Below the pieces are notes generated by a model. It was not told where the DNA came from and searched no databases. It saw only the letters and a list, made by a program, of their open reading frames with translations. A stretch of 64,000 bases of DNA from Pseudomonas sp. URMO17WK12:I2 (GTDB lineage Bacteria; Pseudomonadota; Gammaproteobacteria; Pseudomonadales; Pseudomonadaceae): positions 1 through 64,000 of the forward strand of contig NZ_QKYW01000012.1 in assembly GCF_003253735.1 (NCBI RefSeq), written 5' to 3'. Of the stretch, positions 56,922 through 64,000 are shown piece by piece. Each line of letters starts with the position of its first letter. The stretch's first letter is position 1. A program made the position numbers and the translations under genes.

Positions 56922-57335
56922 TCAATGTGCGCCGGTAACGCGGCGCAACAGCTCCGCGCTGGCCTGTGGGTCATCGCTCAGGGCCAGGTTGCCCAACGAC
57001 ACCACGCCTACCAGGCGTTTCTCGCGGTTGAGCACCGGCAGGCGACGCAGCTGGTTGTCGCCCATATTGCGGGCCACTTCGCGCACCTCCTCATCCTCGA
57101 AGCAGTAGCGGATCTCGCCGCTCATCACCTCGGAAATCGGCGTCTCGCCCGGCATGCCGGTGGCCACGGCGCGTACGGTGATATCGCGGTCGGTAATCAT
57201 GCCGACCAGGCGGTCGTCCTGATTGACGAGCAGGGCGCCGCAATCGAGGCGCGCCATCATGGCGGCGGCTTCGTGAATGGTCTGGCCTGGCGTGATGGTC
57301 TGCACGCCGCGGGTCATGATTTCGCTGACTTTCAT
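56922..57335 (-). CDS. CBS-pair domain protein
   Basis: A 137-residue protein made of two CBS motifs: MKVSEIMTRGVQTITPGQTIHEAAAMMARLDCGALLVNQDDRLVGMITDRDI and the second at TPISEVMSGEIRYCFEDEEVREVARNMGDNQLRRLPVLNREKRLVGVVSLGNLAL. Such stand-alone pairs bind adenosyl nucleotides and regulate partners or sense energy state. ATG 57333-57335. About 160 bp after the glycosyltransferase on the same strand. Confidence 0.93.
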   Translation of the reverse strand: MKVSEIMTRGVQTITPGQTIHEAAAMMARLDCGALLVNQDDRLVGMITDRDITVRAVATGMPGETPISEVMSGEIRYCFEDEEVREVARNMGDNQLRRLPVLNREKRLVGVVSLGNLALSDDPQASAELLRRVTGAH

Positions 57336-57497
57336 GCTGTACTCCTGGCGATGGTCGCGCTGGTTCAGCGGGATACCCGGGCGCGGTGAGCGCGCGGGCG
57401 TGGTTAAATTTCCGACTGGATCGGCCAGGCAGCGGTTCAAGGTTTTTGCCGCCGAGCGAGGGCAACGGCGTGTCGACGCCCGCGCGCTGGTGCGAGG

Positions 57498-58142
57498 CTA
57501 GAGCAGCGAGCGCAGGTAGTCGCCGAAGCCGCCGCGGGCGCGGCAATCCAGGCGGGCGCTGGTATACACCCGGGGCAGCGAGCTCCAGGCAATCGAGGCA
57601 CCAGCATGCTCGAATGCAGCGACCAGCTGCACATCTTCGTCGACGGCGATGTCCTGGAAGCCGCCAGCGCGGCGATAGGCATCGGCGCTGAACGACAGGT
57701 TGGCGCCGTGGATGTGCCGGTGCCCGTCGCGATCCTGATAAGCGCTCAGGTAGCGGCTTTGCACGACGTCGTCGAGCTCGCCCCATTCGGCGACCTCCAC
57801 GGTGCCGCAGACCATGTCGGCCTGCAGCTCGCGCTGGCGCACCAGCCAGTCGGCCGCGACCCGGCTGTCGGCGTCGGAGCAGGCGATCCAGCTGGCGCCC
57901 TTGGCCAACTGCCACGCCACCCCGGCAGCGCGAGCCCGGCCCACGTTGCGTGCCTGCAACGCCAGGCTCGCTACCGGGTAGTTGGCGACCACACTGGCCG
58001 AGCCGTCGTCGCAACTGTCGAGTACCACCAAGATGCGCACCGGCAGGTCGAGCCCCGGGTGGGAGGCTGCTTCGAGCAGGGCGGCAAGGCAGGCGTCCAG
58101 GCTCTGCTCCTCGTTATGGGCGGGAATCACGATGCCGATCAA
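57498..58142 (-). CDS. Family-2 glycosyltransferase
   Basis: A 214-residue GT-A enzyme: IGIVIPAHNEEQSLDACLAALL at the N-terminus, ASWIACSDADSRVAADWL with the metal-binding D-x-D-like pair, GANLSFSADAYRRAGGFQ and DEDVQLVAAFE near the C-terminus. Start TTG 58140-58142 overlaps the upstream stop (TTGA); the TTG start is inferred from this coupling and from the normal GT2 N-terminus. Last gene of the glgX-linked operon. Donor and acceptor unknown. Confidence 0.85.
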   Translation of the reverse strand: MIGIVIPAHNEEQSLDACLAALLEAASHPGLDLPVRILVVLDSCDDGSASVVANYPVASLALQARNVGRARAAGVAWQLAKGASWIACSDADSRVAADWLVRQRELQADMVCGTVEVAEWGELDDVVQSRYLSAYQDRDGHRHIHGANLSFSADAYRRAGGFQDIAVDEDVQLVAAFEHAGASIAWSSLPRVYTSARLDCRARGGFGDYLRSLL

Positions 58143-58765
58143 GCCACAGGCTCCTGCGCGGTCTCTGGTGCCAGGCCCTCGCGCTGCGCCACGGAGGTGG
58201 CCTCGGTGCCCCACACTTCGAGCAGCAGGTCGGCGTCCTCATGGCGCAGCAGGCGCGGCAGGCCCAGGCGTTCGTGCAGGCGCCGGTGAACCTGATCGCC
58301 ACTCAACGGACATTCCTCTATCGGCCAGCGCCAATGGCAGGCGAGCAGGTTGCCGCCGGTATTGAGGGCGGCCCGAGCGCAGTCGATCAGTCGGTCGAGA
58401 TCCTGCGCATCGAGGTAGTAACACAGCTCGCTGAGCACGATCAGGTCGAAGCGCCCGGCCGGCCATTGTGCCGGCAGGCGCGTCTGGATAAGGCGCACGT
58501 TGCTGCGGTGTGCCAGGCGATTGCGCGCCAGCTCCAGGGCGATGGCCGAGGTGTCGCAGCACAGCAACTGGGTGCAGCGCTCTGCCAGGCGTGCGCTGAG
58601 TTCGCCATTGGCGCAGCCCGGCTCGAAGATGCTGCCGTAGTGGCTGCGCGGCAAGGCAGCGAGCGTCAGGTTGCGCTTGCGCTGCTCGTACCAGCGCTCG
58701 CGAAACGACCAGGGATCTTCGTTACCCTTGTAGAGCTTCTCGAAATAATTGTCGGCGACGCTCAT
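58139..58765 (-). CDS. NodS-like SAM-dependent methyltransferase
   Basis: A 208-residue methyltransferase of the NodS type: YFEKLYKGNEDPWSFRERWYEQRKRNLTLAALP, SAM motif GSIFEPGCANGELSARLAERC (about 44-64), then FDLIVLSELCYYLD and GGNLLACHWRWPIEECPL. In rhizobia, NodS N-methylates a deacetylated chitin oligomer. Overlaps both neighbours by 4 nt. The PIG-L deacetylase and glycosyltransferase at its sides recall the NodB/NodS/NodC trio in function, which is inference. Confidence 0.88.
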   Translation of the reverse strand: MSVADNYFEKLYKGNEDPWSFRERWYEQRKRNLTLAALPRSHYGSIFEPGCANGELSARLAERCTQLLCCDTSAIALELARNRLAHRSNVRLIQTRLPAQWPAGRFDLIVLSELCYYLDAQDLDRLIDCARAALNTGGNLLACHWRWPIEECPLSGDQVHRRLHERLGLPRLLRHEDADLLLEVWGTEATSVAQREGLAPETAQEPVA

Positions 58766-59520
58766 AGAAACACCACCTCGAACGGCTGCTGCAGGCGTTC
58801 CACCGCCGTGCCGGAAAGCACCGGCGCGTGACCGGTATCGGGATCCTCATAGAGCTGGCTGGCAAACGCCTGGATGGCGTGCCGTTTGCGCGCCTGCGCC
58901 CATTTGTCGAGCTGCAGCTTGCGGGCGCGCTCCCAGGGGATACGCGGATCCTCGGGGCTCGCCCAATGCCAGGCCCAGATCGGAATCTCGTGGGCCCGGG
59001 CGCCGCATTCCAGGGCCGCGGTCAGGGCTGCGCGGCCAACTGCTTCGTGGTCGGTATGGCCATCCTCGCGCCAGGTGGCGAACACCACGTCGCTGGGTTG
59101 CAGGTAGGTTTTCAGGAATTCGCGCAACACGATTTCCGCTGCCGCGACGCCGGTGTCCGGAAAGCCGCCATGCACCCATTGCACCTGGTTGGGTGGCAGG
59201 CCGAGGCGCTTGAGGGCATCGGCGCTTTCCTGGGGGCGCACGATGCTCAGGCGCTGCGGTGTCCAGTAGCGCGATCCCGGGTGGCTGGCGGCACCGTCGG
59301 TGACCGAGATCAGCAGGATCTGCCGCTGCGCCTGGGCCAGCAGCTGCAGCAGACCGCCAGTGCCGAGAATCTCGTCGTCCGGGTGTGGAGCGATGATCAC
59401 CGCACGGCAGCCTTCGGGCACCAGCTGCGTGCACTCGATATCGGCCACCTGGGCCAGGCGCCGCGAGGCTTTCCAGGCTTGCGGCGAGGTACCCTGGCCC
59501 TGAATCGGGTTGGTGTTCAT
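58762..59520 (-). CDS. PIG-L family deacetylase
   Basis: A 252-residue zinc-dependent LmbE-like deacetylase. Zinc motif AVIIAPHPDDEILGTGGLL (about 39-57), then GFPDTGVAAAEIVLREFL and TWREDGHTDHEAVGRAAL with the third zinc His. Family members remove acetyl from GlcNAc-type sugars (MshB, PIG-L). Full-length. Its start overlaps the stop of the ACAD-like gene upstream and its stop overlaps the methyltransferase start (4 nt each). Confidence 0.9.
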   Translation of the reverse strand: MNTNPIQGQGTSPQAWKASRRLAQVADIECTQLVPEGCRAVIIAPHPDDEILGTGGLLQLLAQAQRQILLISVTDGAASHPGSRYWTPQRLSIVRPQESADALKRLGLPPNQVQWVHGGFPDTGVAAAEIVLREFLKTYLQPSDVVFATWREDGHTDHEAVGRAALTAALECGARAHEIPIWAWHWASPEDPRIPWERARKLQLDKWAQARKRHAIQAFASQLYEDPDTGHAPVLSGTAVERLQQPFEVVFL

Positions 59521-60551
59521 AGCATCCAGCTCTCGTGTGGTTGGCGCGCGACAAGCTCGCCGAGGGCCGCCAGGTCGCGCTCGGCGTGGCTCTGGCGCAG
59601 GAACACCGGCAGATCGGCCAACAGCCTCGCCAAGCCCCCGTCACGGCAGTAGGGTGCGGCGCCCAGGGCGCGGCCGACATGTTCGATCACCGTGCTGGCG
59701 CTGTGCTCGACGATGGCGCGCACGCGGCGCACCGGTAATTCGGCATCGGCCTCGGGGTTGGCGTCGATCCAGGCGGCGCCGCCCTGCAGGGCGCTGACGG
59801 CTGTGGTCAGGGCGCAATCCACCGTGCCGAGGTGGGCGAGGGCGTGAGGCTCGTCGCGTTCGGCGCAGTGGCTGCGCAGTGCTTCGCCCAGGCGCCTTGC
59901 CGCACCGTACCAGCAGGCGGCGATGCCCGCGCCGCCTTGCCAGAAGCCGGGCCTGGCGAGATAGCCGCCGGGTGGGCCGACCAGCTGGCCGCGCGCGCCG
60001 TCGAAGCGCACCTCGACGCTTTGGGTGGCGGCCATGCCCACGGCCTGCCAACCGTCCTCGGTGACCTGCACGCCGGGTTGCTGCAGGGCCACGGCCACCA
60101 GTTGCTGTTCGCCGCGCTCGTTCCAGGCGGTGAGCAGGCCGTGGCTGAGCACCGTGGCGCCCGAGCACCAGGCCTTGCGGCCGTGCAGGCACACGCTGCC
60201 GTCGCGCTGCTCGGCGTCCAGCGCTACCCGGGCCTGGGGTGGTTCGGCGGCCCACATGCCCCAGGTCGTCCGTGCCGGCACTTGTGCAACGTAGTGCTCG
60301 AGGATCGCCAGGGCGTCGGTGTGGCCTTCATAAAGTTTGCACAGGCTCAGGTCCTGTGCGGCGACCGTGGCCAGCGCCTGCCAACGTTGCAGGGTCTGGC
60401 CACCGCCGGGTGCGGGTAATCGGTCGAGGCCCGCGTCGCACAACCGTTGCAGGCTGCGCGCGAGGGCCGCGGGGTGATGCGGAGTCGGGTGCGGCCACTC
60501 GTCCAGCACGGCGCCAAGGCGTTCCAGCAGGCGAGTGCCGCTCCCGGTCAT
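59517..60551 (-). CDS. Acyl-CoA dehydrogenase-like protein
   Basis: A 344-residue protein shorter than standard acyl-CoA dehydrogenases (about 380). ACAD-like features: LCDAGLDRLPAPGGG, then the flavin-strand region TTWGMWAAEPPQARVALDAEQ and LHGRKAWCSGATVLSHGLLTA, and a helical C-terminal half with RALGAAPYCRDGGLARLLADLPVFLRQSHAERDL. The usual catalytic Glu could not be identified. An acyl or amine oxidation is conceivable. Starts within the glgX stop (4-nt overlap). Confidence 0.8.
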   Translation of the reverse strand: MTGSGTRLLERLGAVLDEWPHPTPHHPAALARSLQRLCDAGLDRLPAPGGGQTLQRWQALATVAAQDLSLCKLYEGHTDALAILEHYVAQVPARTTWGMWAAEPPQARVALDAEQRDGSVCLHGRKAWCSGATVLSHGLLTAWNERGEQQLVAVALQQPGVQVTEDGWQAVGMAATQSVEVRFDGARGQLVGPPGGYLARPGFWQGGAGIAACWYGAARRLGEALRSHCAERDEPHALAHLGTVDCALTTAVSALQGGAAWIDANPEADAELPVRRVRAIVEHSASTVIEHVGRALGAAPYCRDGGLARLLADLPVFLRQSHAERDLAALGELVARQPHESWML

Positions 60552-62680
60552 GCCACTTTTTCCTTTTGCAACTCGAACAGCACCAGCGAACGATGGGTGA
60601 CGGTGAACTCGTCGCCGAACTGGAAGACTTCGTCGTCCTCCGGCTCCTCGCTACGGTTGGTGTCGAGCATGCACGTCCAATGGCTGCCCTGGGCGACTTC
60701 CGGCAGGCGGAAATTGACCACGTCGTGGTGCGAATTGACCACCATCAGCAGCGTCGCGTCGGCACCGCTGCGGCGGATGCCGGTTGGCTGGGCGCGGCCA
60801 TCGAGCAGCATGCCCAGGCAGCGCGCATGCGGGTCGTGCCAGTTTTCCTCGCTCATCTCCTCACCGTTGGGCGCCAGCCAGGTGACGTCCTTGACACCCA
60901 GCTCCTCGTTATAGGCGCCGACGAAGAAGCGCCCGCGCCGCAGGATCGGGTAGTTCATGCGCAGCTTGATCACCCGGGTGACGAAGGCCTGCAATTGCTT
61001 GCCACGCTCGCTGAGGTCCCAGTTGATCCAGCCGATCTCGCTGTCCTGGCAGTAGGCGTTGTTGTTGCCGTGCTGGGTACGCGCGAACTCGTCGCCAGCC
61101 ACCAGCATCGGCGTGCCCTGGGCAAGGACGAGGGTGGCCATGAAGTTGCGCATCTGACGGAAACGCAGGTCGTTGATGGCCTCGTCATCGGTAGGGCCTT
61201 CGACGCCGTGGTTCCAGGACATGTTGTTGTTGCTGCCGTCCTGGTTGTTCTCGTCGTTGTCCTCGTTGTGCTTGTCGTTGTAGGAGACAAGGTCATTGAG
61301 GGTGAAACCGTCGTGGGCGGTGATGAAGTTCACCGACGAGAACGGCCGACGGCCACGCTGGTTGTACAGGTCGCCCGAAGCGGTCAGGCGGCTGGCCAGT
61401 TCGGCCAGCTGGCCTTCGTCGCCTTTCCAGAAGCTGCGTACGTTGTCGCGGAACTTGTCGTTCCACTCCGCCCAGCCCGGCGGGAAGCCGCCGACCTGGT
61501 AGCCGCCGGGGCCGCAGTCCCAGGGCTCGGCGATCAGCTTGACCTTGCTCAACACCGGATCCTGGCGGCAGGCCACCAGGAAGCTGTGGCGCTCGTCGTA
61601 GCCGTCGTGGTGACGGGCGAGAATGGTCGCCAGGTCGAAGCGGAAGCCGTCCACACCCATCTCGGTTGCCCAGTAGCGCAGCGAGTCGGTGACCATCTGC
61701 AGCACACAGGGGTGGCTCAGGTCGAGGGTGTTGCCGGTACCGGAATCGTTGATGTAATAGCGCTTGTCATCGGGCATCAGCCGGTAATAGCTGGCGTTGT
61801 CGATACCGCGCATGGACAGGGTCGGGCCCAGCTCGTTGCCTTCGGCCGTGTGGTTGTAGACCACATCGAGAATCAGCTCGAGGCCGGCATCGTGCAGGTG
61901 CGCGGCCATCTCCTTGAACTCGTTGATGTGGCCGCTGGCCAGGTAGCGCGGGTGCGGGGCGAAGAAACCGATGCTGTTGTAGCCCCAGTAGTTGTTCATG
62001 CCCTTTTCCAGCAGGTGCTGGTCGTTGACGAAGGCATGGATGGGCAGCAACTCGACCGACGAGACGCCAAGCTTGCGGATGTGCTTGATCACGTCGGCGT
62101 TCATCAGCCCGGCGAAGGTACCGCGCTTGTCCTCGGCCACCGACGGGTGACGCATGGTCAGGCCGCGCAGGTGGGCTTCGTAGAACACCGTCTTGTCCCA
62201 GTCGACACGGTGGCTGCGGTGCTTGCCCCAGGTATACGCCGGGTCGACGACCTTGCACTTGGGGACGAAGGGCGCGCTGTCACGCTCATCGAAACTGAGG
62301 TCGCCATCGGGATGGCCGATCTCGTAGCCGAACAACGCTTCGGACCATTTCAGCTCGCCGACCAGTTGCTTGGCATAGGGGTCGATCAGCAGCTTGTTGT
62401 GGTTGAAGCGGTGACCGGCTTCCGGCTCGTAAGGGCCGTACACGCGGTAGCCGTAGATCAGCCCCGGGTGTGCATCGGGCAGATAGCCGTGCCAGATCTC
62501 GTCGGTGTACTCCGGCAATTCGATGCGCTCGATCTCTTGCAGACCATCGGGATCGAAGATGCACAGTTCGACCTTGGTGGCGTGAGCCGAGAAGAGCGCG
62601 AAGTTGACGCCCAAACCATCCCAGGTCGACCCCAACGGAAAGGGTTGACCTTCGGTTATACGCGAGCGTTGTTGACTCAT
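60548..62680 (-). CDS. glgX: Glycogen debranching enzyme
   Basis: A 710-residue GH13_11 isoamylase-type enzyme that hydrolyses alpha-1,6 branches of limit dextrin. N-terminal CBM48 (about 1-120: GSTWDGLGVNFALFSAHATKVELC). The barrel has EMGVDGFRFDLATILAR with the nucleophile Asp, and VKLIAEPWDCGPGGYQVGGFP with the acid/base Glu. Starts 18 nt after the DUF2934 gene. Its stop is coupled to the ACAD-like gene. Confidence 0.96.
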   Translation of the reverse strand: MSQQRSRITEGQPFPLGSTWDGLGVNFALFSAHATKVELCIFDPDGLQEIERIELPEYTDEIWHGYLPDAHPGLIYGYRVYGPYEPEAGHRFNHNKLLIDPYAKQLVGELKWSEALFGYEIGHPDGDLSFDERDSAPFVPKCKVVDPAYTWGKHRSHRVDWDKTVFYEAHLRGLTMRHPSVAEDKRGTFAGLMNADVIKHIRKLGVSSVELLPIHAFVNDQHLLEKGMNNYWGYNSIGFFAPHPRYLASGHINEFKEMAAHLHDAGLELILDVVYNHTAEGNELGPTLSMRGIDNASYYRLMPDDKRYYINDSGTGNTLDLSHPCVLQMVTDSLRYWATEMGVDGFRFDLATILARHHDGYDERHSFLVACRQDPVLSKVKLIAEPWDCGPGGYQVGGFPPGWAEWNDKFRDNVRSFWKGDEGQLAELASRLTASGDLYNQRGRRPFSSVNFITAHDGFTLNDLVSYNDKHNEDNDENNQDGSNNNMSWNHGVEGPTDDEAINDLRFRQMRNFMATLVLAQGTPMLVAGDEFARTQHGNNNAYCQDSEIGWINWDLSERGKQLQAFVTRVIKLRMNYPILRRGRFFVGAYNEELGVKDVTWLAPNGEEMSEENWHDPHARCLGMLLDGRAQPTGIRRSGADATLLMVVNSHHDVVNFRLPEVAQGSHWTCMLDTNRSEEPEDDEVFQFGDEFTVTHRSLVLFELQKEKVA

Positions 62681-62698
62681 TCTGGGTGGCTCCTGGTA

Positions 62699-63034
62699 TC
62701 AGGCCTTGGGCTTCTTGGCGGCAGGCTTGGGGGTAGTGCTGGGCTTGGCCTTGGCGGGTGCCTTGGCGGGTTTGAGCAGGGCAGGTTTTTCGGCTTCGGC
62801 CTTGGGCGCTGCCTTGCTGGCGCGAGCTTTGATCGGTGCGGCAGGGGCGGCCTCGCCGGCGGCGGGCTTGGCCTTGCTCACGCGCTTGGGCGCGGCTTTG
62901 TCCGGGCTCTGCTCGGCTTCGACGAGCTTGGTGGCCATTTCCCAATGGCGCTTGGCCTGGCCATGGGGTTTCCCTTCGGATTCCCAGATCTGGTAGGCGA
63001 ATTCACGGATGCGGTCTTCTTTTTTGGCGCTCAT
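62699..63034 (-). CDS. DUF2934 protein (111 aa)
   Basis: 111 residues. N-terminal DUF2934 (about 1-42: KKEDRIREFAYQIWESEGKPHGQAKRHWEMATKLVE), then a long Ala/Lys/Pro-rich low-complexity tail. The start overlaps the treY stop (ATGA), and glgX follows 18 nt later, placing it inside the trehalose/glycogen operon. DUF2934 is common in alpha-glucan clusters; its role is unknown. Confidence 0.88.
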   Translation of the reverse strand: MSAKKEDRIREFAYQIWESEGKPHGQAKRHWEMATKLVEAEQSPDKAAPKRVSKAKPAAGEAAPAAPIKARASKAAPKAEAEKPALLKPAKAPAKAKPSTTPKPAAKKPKA

Positions 63035-64000
63035 GGTTGTGACTCCTGAGATGGGCTATGGGCGATCAGCAAATTGACGGGGGTCTCACGCAGCACATCG
63101 CGCAACGCGAGGTGACCGCTATGGGCGAGCTGGGCAGTGCAATCGAAGGCGCTGTGCAGGGCCTTGTCGGCGAGCACGGCAGGCAGGGCGATACGGGTGT
63201 CGCCCCATTGGTCGGCGGCGATCAATGGCAGCTGGCTGCCGCCCAGTAGTTCGGCGCTCAGGCGCGGTACCACCACGATTGCATGCTGCTCGCCCAGGCT
63301 GCGCATAAAGGCGACGACCCGATCAGCGTGCTCACCCTGAACCTCGAGCGGCTGGTAGTCGCCCTGAGCGAACAGCTGCGCGTGGGTGCTGCGGGTGTTC
63401 AGGGTGGCGGCGATCAGCGCCTGCTTGACCCGGCCGTCATGCCAGTGCTCGAGGGCCTGGGCGACGGATTGAGGGTCTGCCAGTGCCTGACGTCGCGCGG
63501 CGTAATCCACCGGGCGGCGGTTGTCCGGGTCGACCAGCGAGAAGTCCCAGAACTCGCAACCCTGATACAGATCCGGTACTCCTGGCACGCTCATGCGCAG
63601 CAGGCTCTGGGCCAGGCTGTTGAGGGCACCAGCGGGCGCGATCTCGGCGGCGGCATCGCGGATCTGGGTGCGCAATTCGGCGCCCTGATCACTGCCGAGC
63701 AACGCTTGCAGGTAGTTTCTGCATGCCTCTTCGTAGCCCTGGTTGGGGTTGCTCCAGGTACTGCGCAACTTGGCTTCGCGTACGGCCTTTTCCTGCCAGG
63801 CGCTCAGGCGCTCGGTGAGGGTCTGCAGGCCGGCGGCGTCATCGGCTTGCAAATCCAGCGGCCAGCAAGCCAGCAGGATCTGCAGCAGCATCAGCTCGTC
63901 ACCCGGCGAGGGAGCCAGACCGTCGTCGAGTTCTTCGCGCAGTGGCGCCGCCAGTGCGCGCCAATGCCGGCAGCGTTCGGCGAACCATTCGGCGCGCTCG
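63031..64000 (-). CDS. treY: Malto-oligosyltrehalose synthase, C-terminal part
   Basis: The frame runs open from the window's right edge to the stop at 63031 (323 codons visible). It ends the GH13_26 enzyme that turns the reducing end of maltodextrin into trehalosyl. Diagnostic segments are SVPGVPDLYQGCEFWDFSLVDPDNRRPVDYAARR and NPNQGYEEACRNYLQALL. The N-terminal catalytic region lies outside. It is upstream of DUF2934 with a 4-nt overlap. Confidence 0.93.
   Translation of the reverse strand, partial: ERAEWFAERCRHWRALAAPLREELDDGLAPSPGDELMLLQILLACWPLDLQADDAAGLQTLTERLSAWQEKAVREAKLRSTWSNPNQGYEEACRNYLQALLGSDQGAELRTQIRDAAAEIAPAGALNSLAQSLLRMSVPGVPDLYQGCEFWDFSLVDPDNRRPVDYAARRQALADPQSVAQALEHWHDGRVKQALIAATLNTRSTHAQLFAQGDYQPLEVQGEHADRVVAFMRSLGEQHAIVVVPRLSAELLGGSQLPLIAADQWGDTRIALPAVLADKALHSAFDCTAQLAHSGHLALRDVLRETPVNLLIAHSPSQESQP

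Noticed and set aside
60239..63049. 936-residue plus-strand frame over glgX and DUF2934
   Set aside because: Val/Gly/Ala-rich and without motifs. The minus strand carries glgX with complete GH13 motifs.

Overview
The window looks like a 64-kb piece of a Pseudomonas chromosome (Gammaproteobacteria). The DNA is GC-rich. The gene groups are those of pseudomonads: aer-acnA-rlmM-tusA, dnaX-ybaB-recR, and a long accessory block of glycogen/trehalose, catalase, Ku/LigD and cardiolipin-synthase genes. As I recall, P. aeruginosa PAO1 carries a similar block around PA2133-PA2165. No rRNA, tRNA or CRISPR was seen.

Left end (1-2180): a low-GC mobile region. An IS4-family-like insertion sequence runs off the left edge and interrupts the last cassette of an integron array. 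The array has four near-identical attC sites of about 76 bp, separating small minus-strand genes of unknown function. Read in the cassette direction, attI and intI should lie at about 2.0-3 kb. An Aer-type chemoreceptor is there instead, so the array appears to lack its integrase (a CALIN). A 15-bp perfect inverted repeat at 2001-2094 marks the border.

Core region (2179-16982): aer, acnA, rlmM, tusA, a MATE exporter, pdxB, an unlisted 58-aa gene, a DUF1287 protein, two short proteins that look like diverged paralogues, dnaX, ybaB and recR. Iron and stress region (17083-26772): an ECF sigma / FecR-type anti-sigma / TonB transducer-receptor trio, an AraC regulator divergent from an SDR and an ABM-domain protein, the ohr/ohrR pair with candidate operators, and small envelope or stress proteins.

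Carbohydrate and stress block (26793-64000): glgP, katE, small genes, an MgtC-like protein, ku-ligD, then the GlgE route (glgE, treS-maltokinase fusion, glgB), and at the right edge treY, a DUF2934 gene and glgX. These genes together make and break alpha-glucan and trehalose: TreS makes maltose, its maltokinase domain makes maltose-1-phosphate, GlgE extends glucan, GlgB branches it, GlgP and GlgX break it down, and TreY starts trehalose release. glgX is translationally coupled by 4-nt overlaps to four genes not obviously involved in glycogen: an acyl-CoA-dehydrogenase-like protein, a PIG-L deacetylase, a NodS-like methyltransferase and a family-2 glycosyltransferase. This is the best candidate in the window for an undescribed pathway. 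Between the two glycogen groups lie a lysE-araC pair, acetyltransferases, a PaiB/MocR pair and the operon DUF72-EEP-clsB-LPG-flippase-like.

Dispersed repeats are frequent. There are four REP-type palindrome pairs and two copies of a MITE-like element with matching terminal inverted repeats (24242-24407 and 56646-56912).
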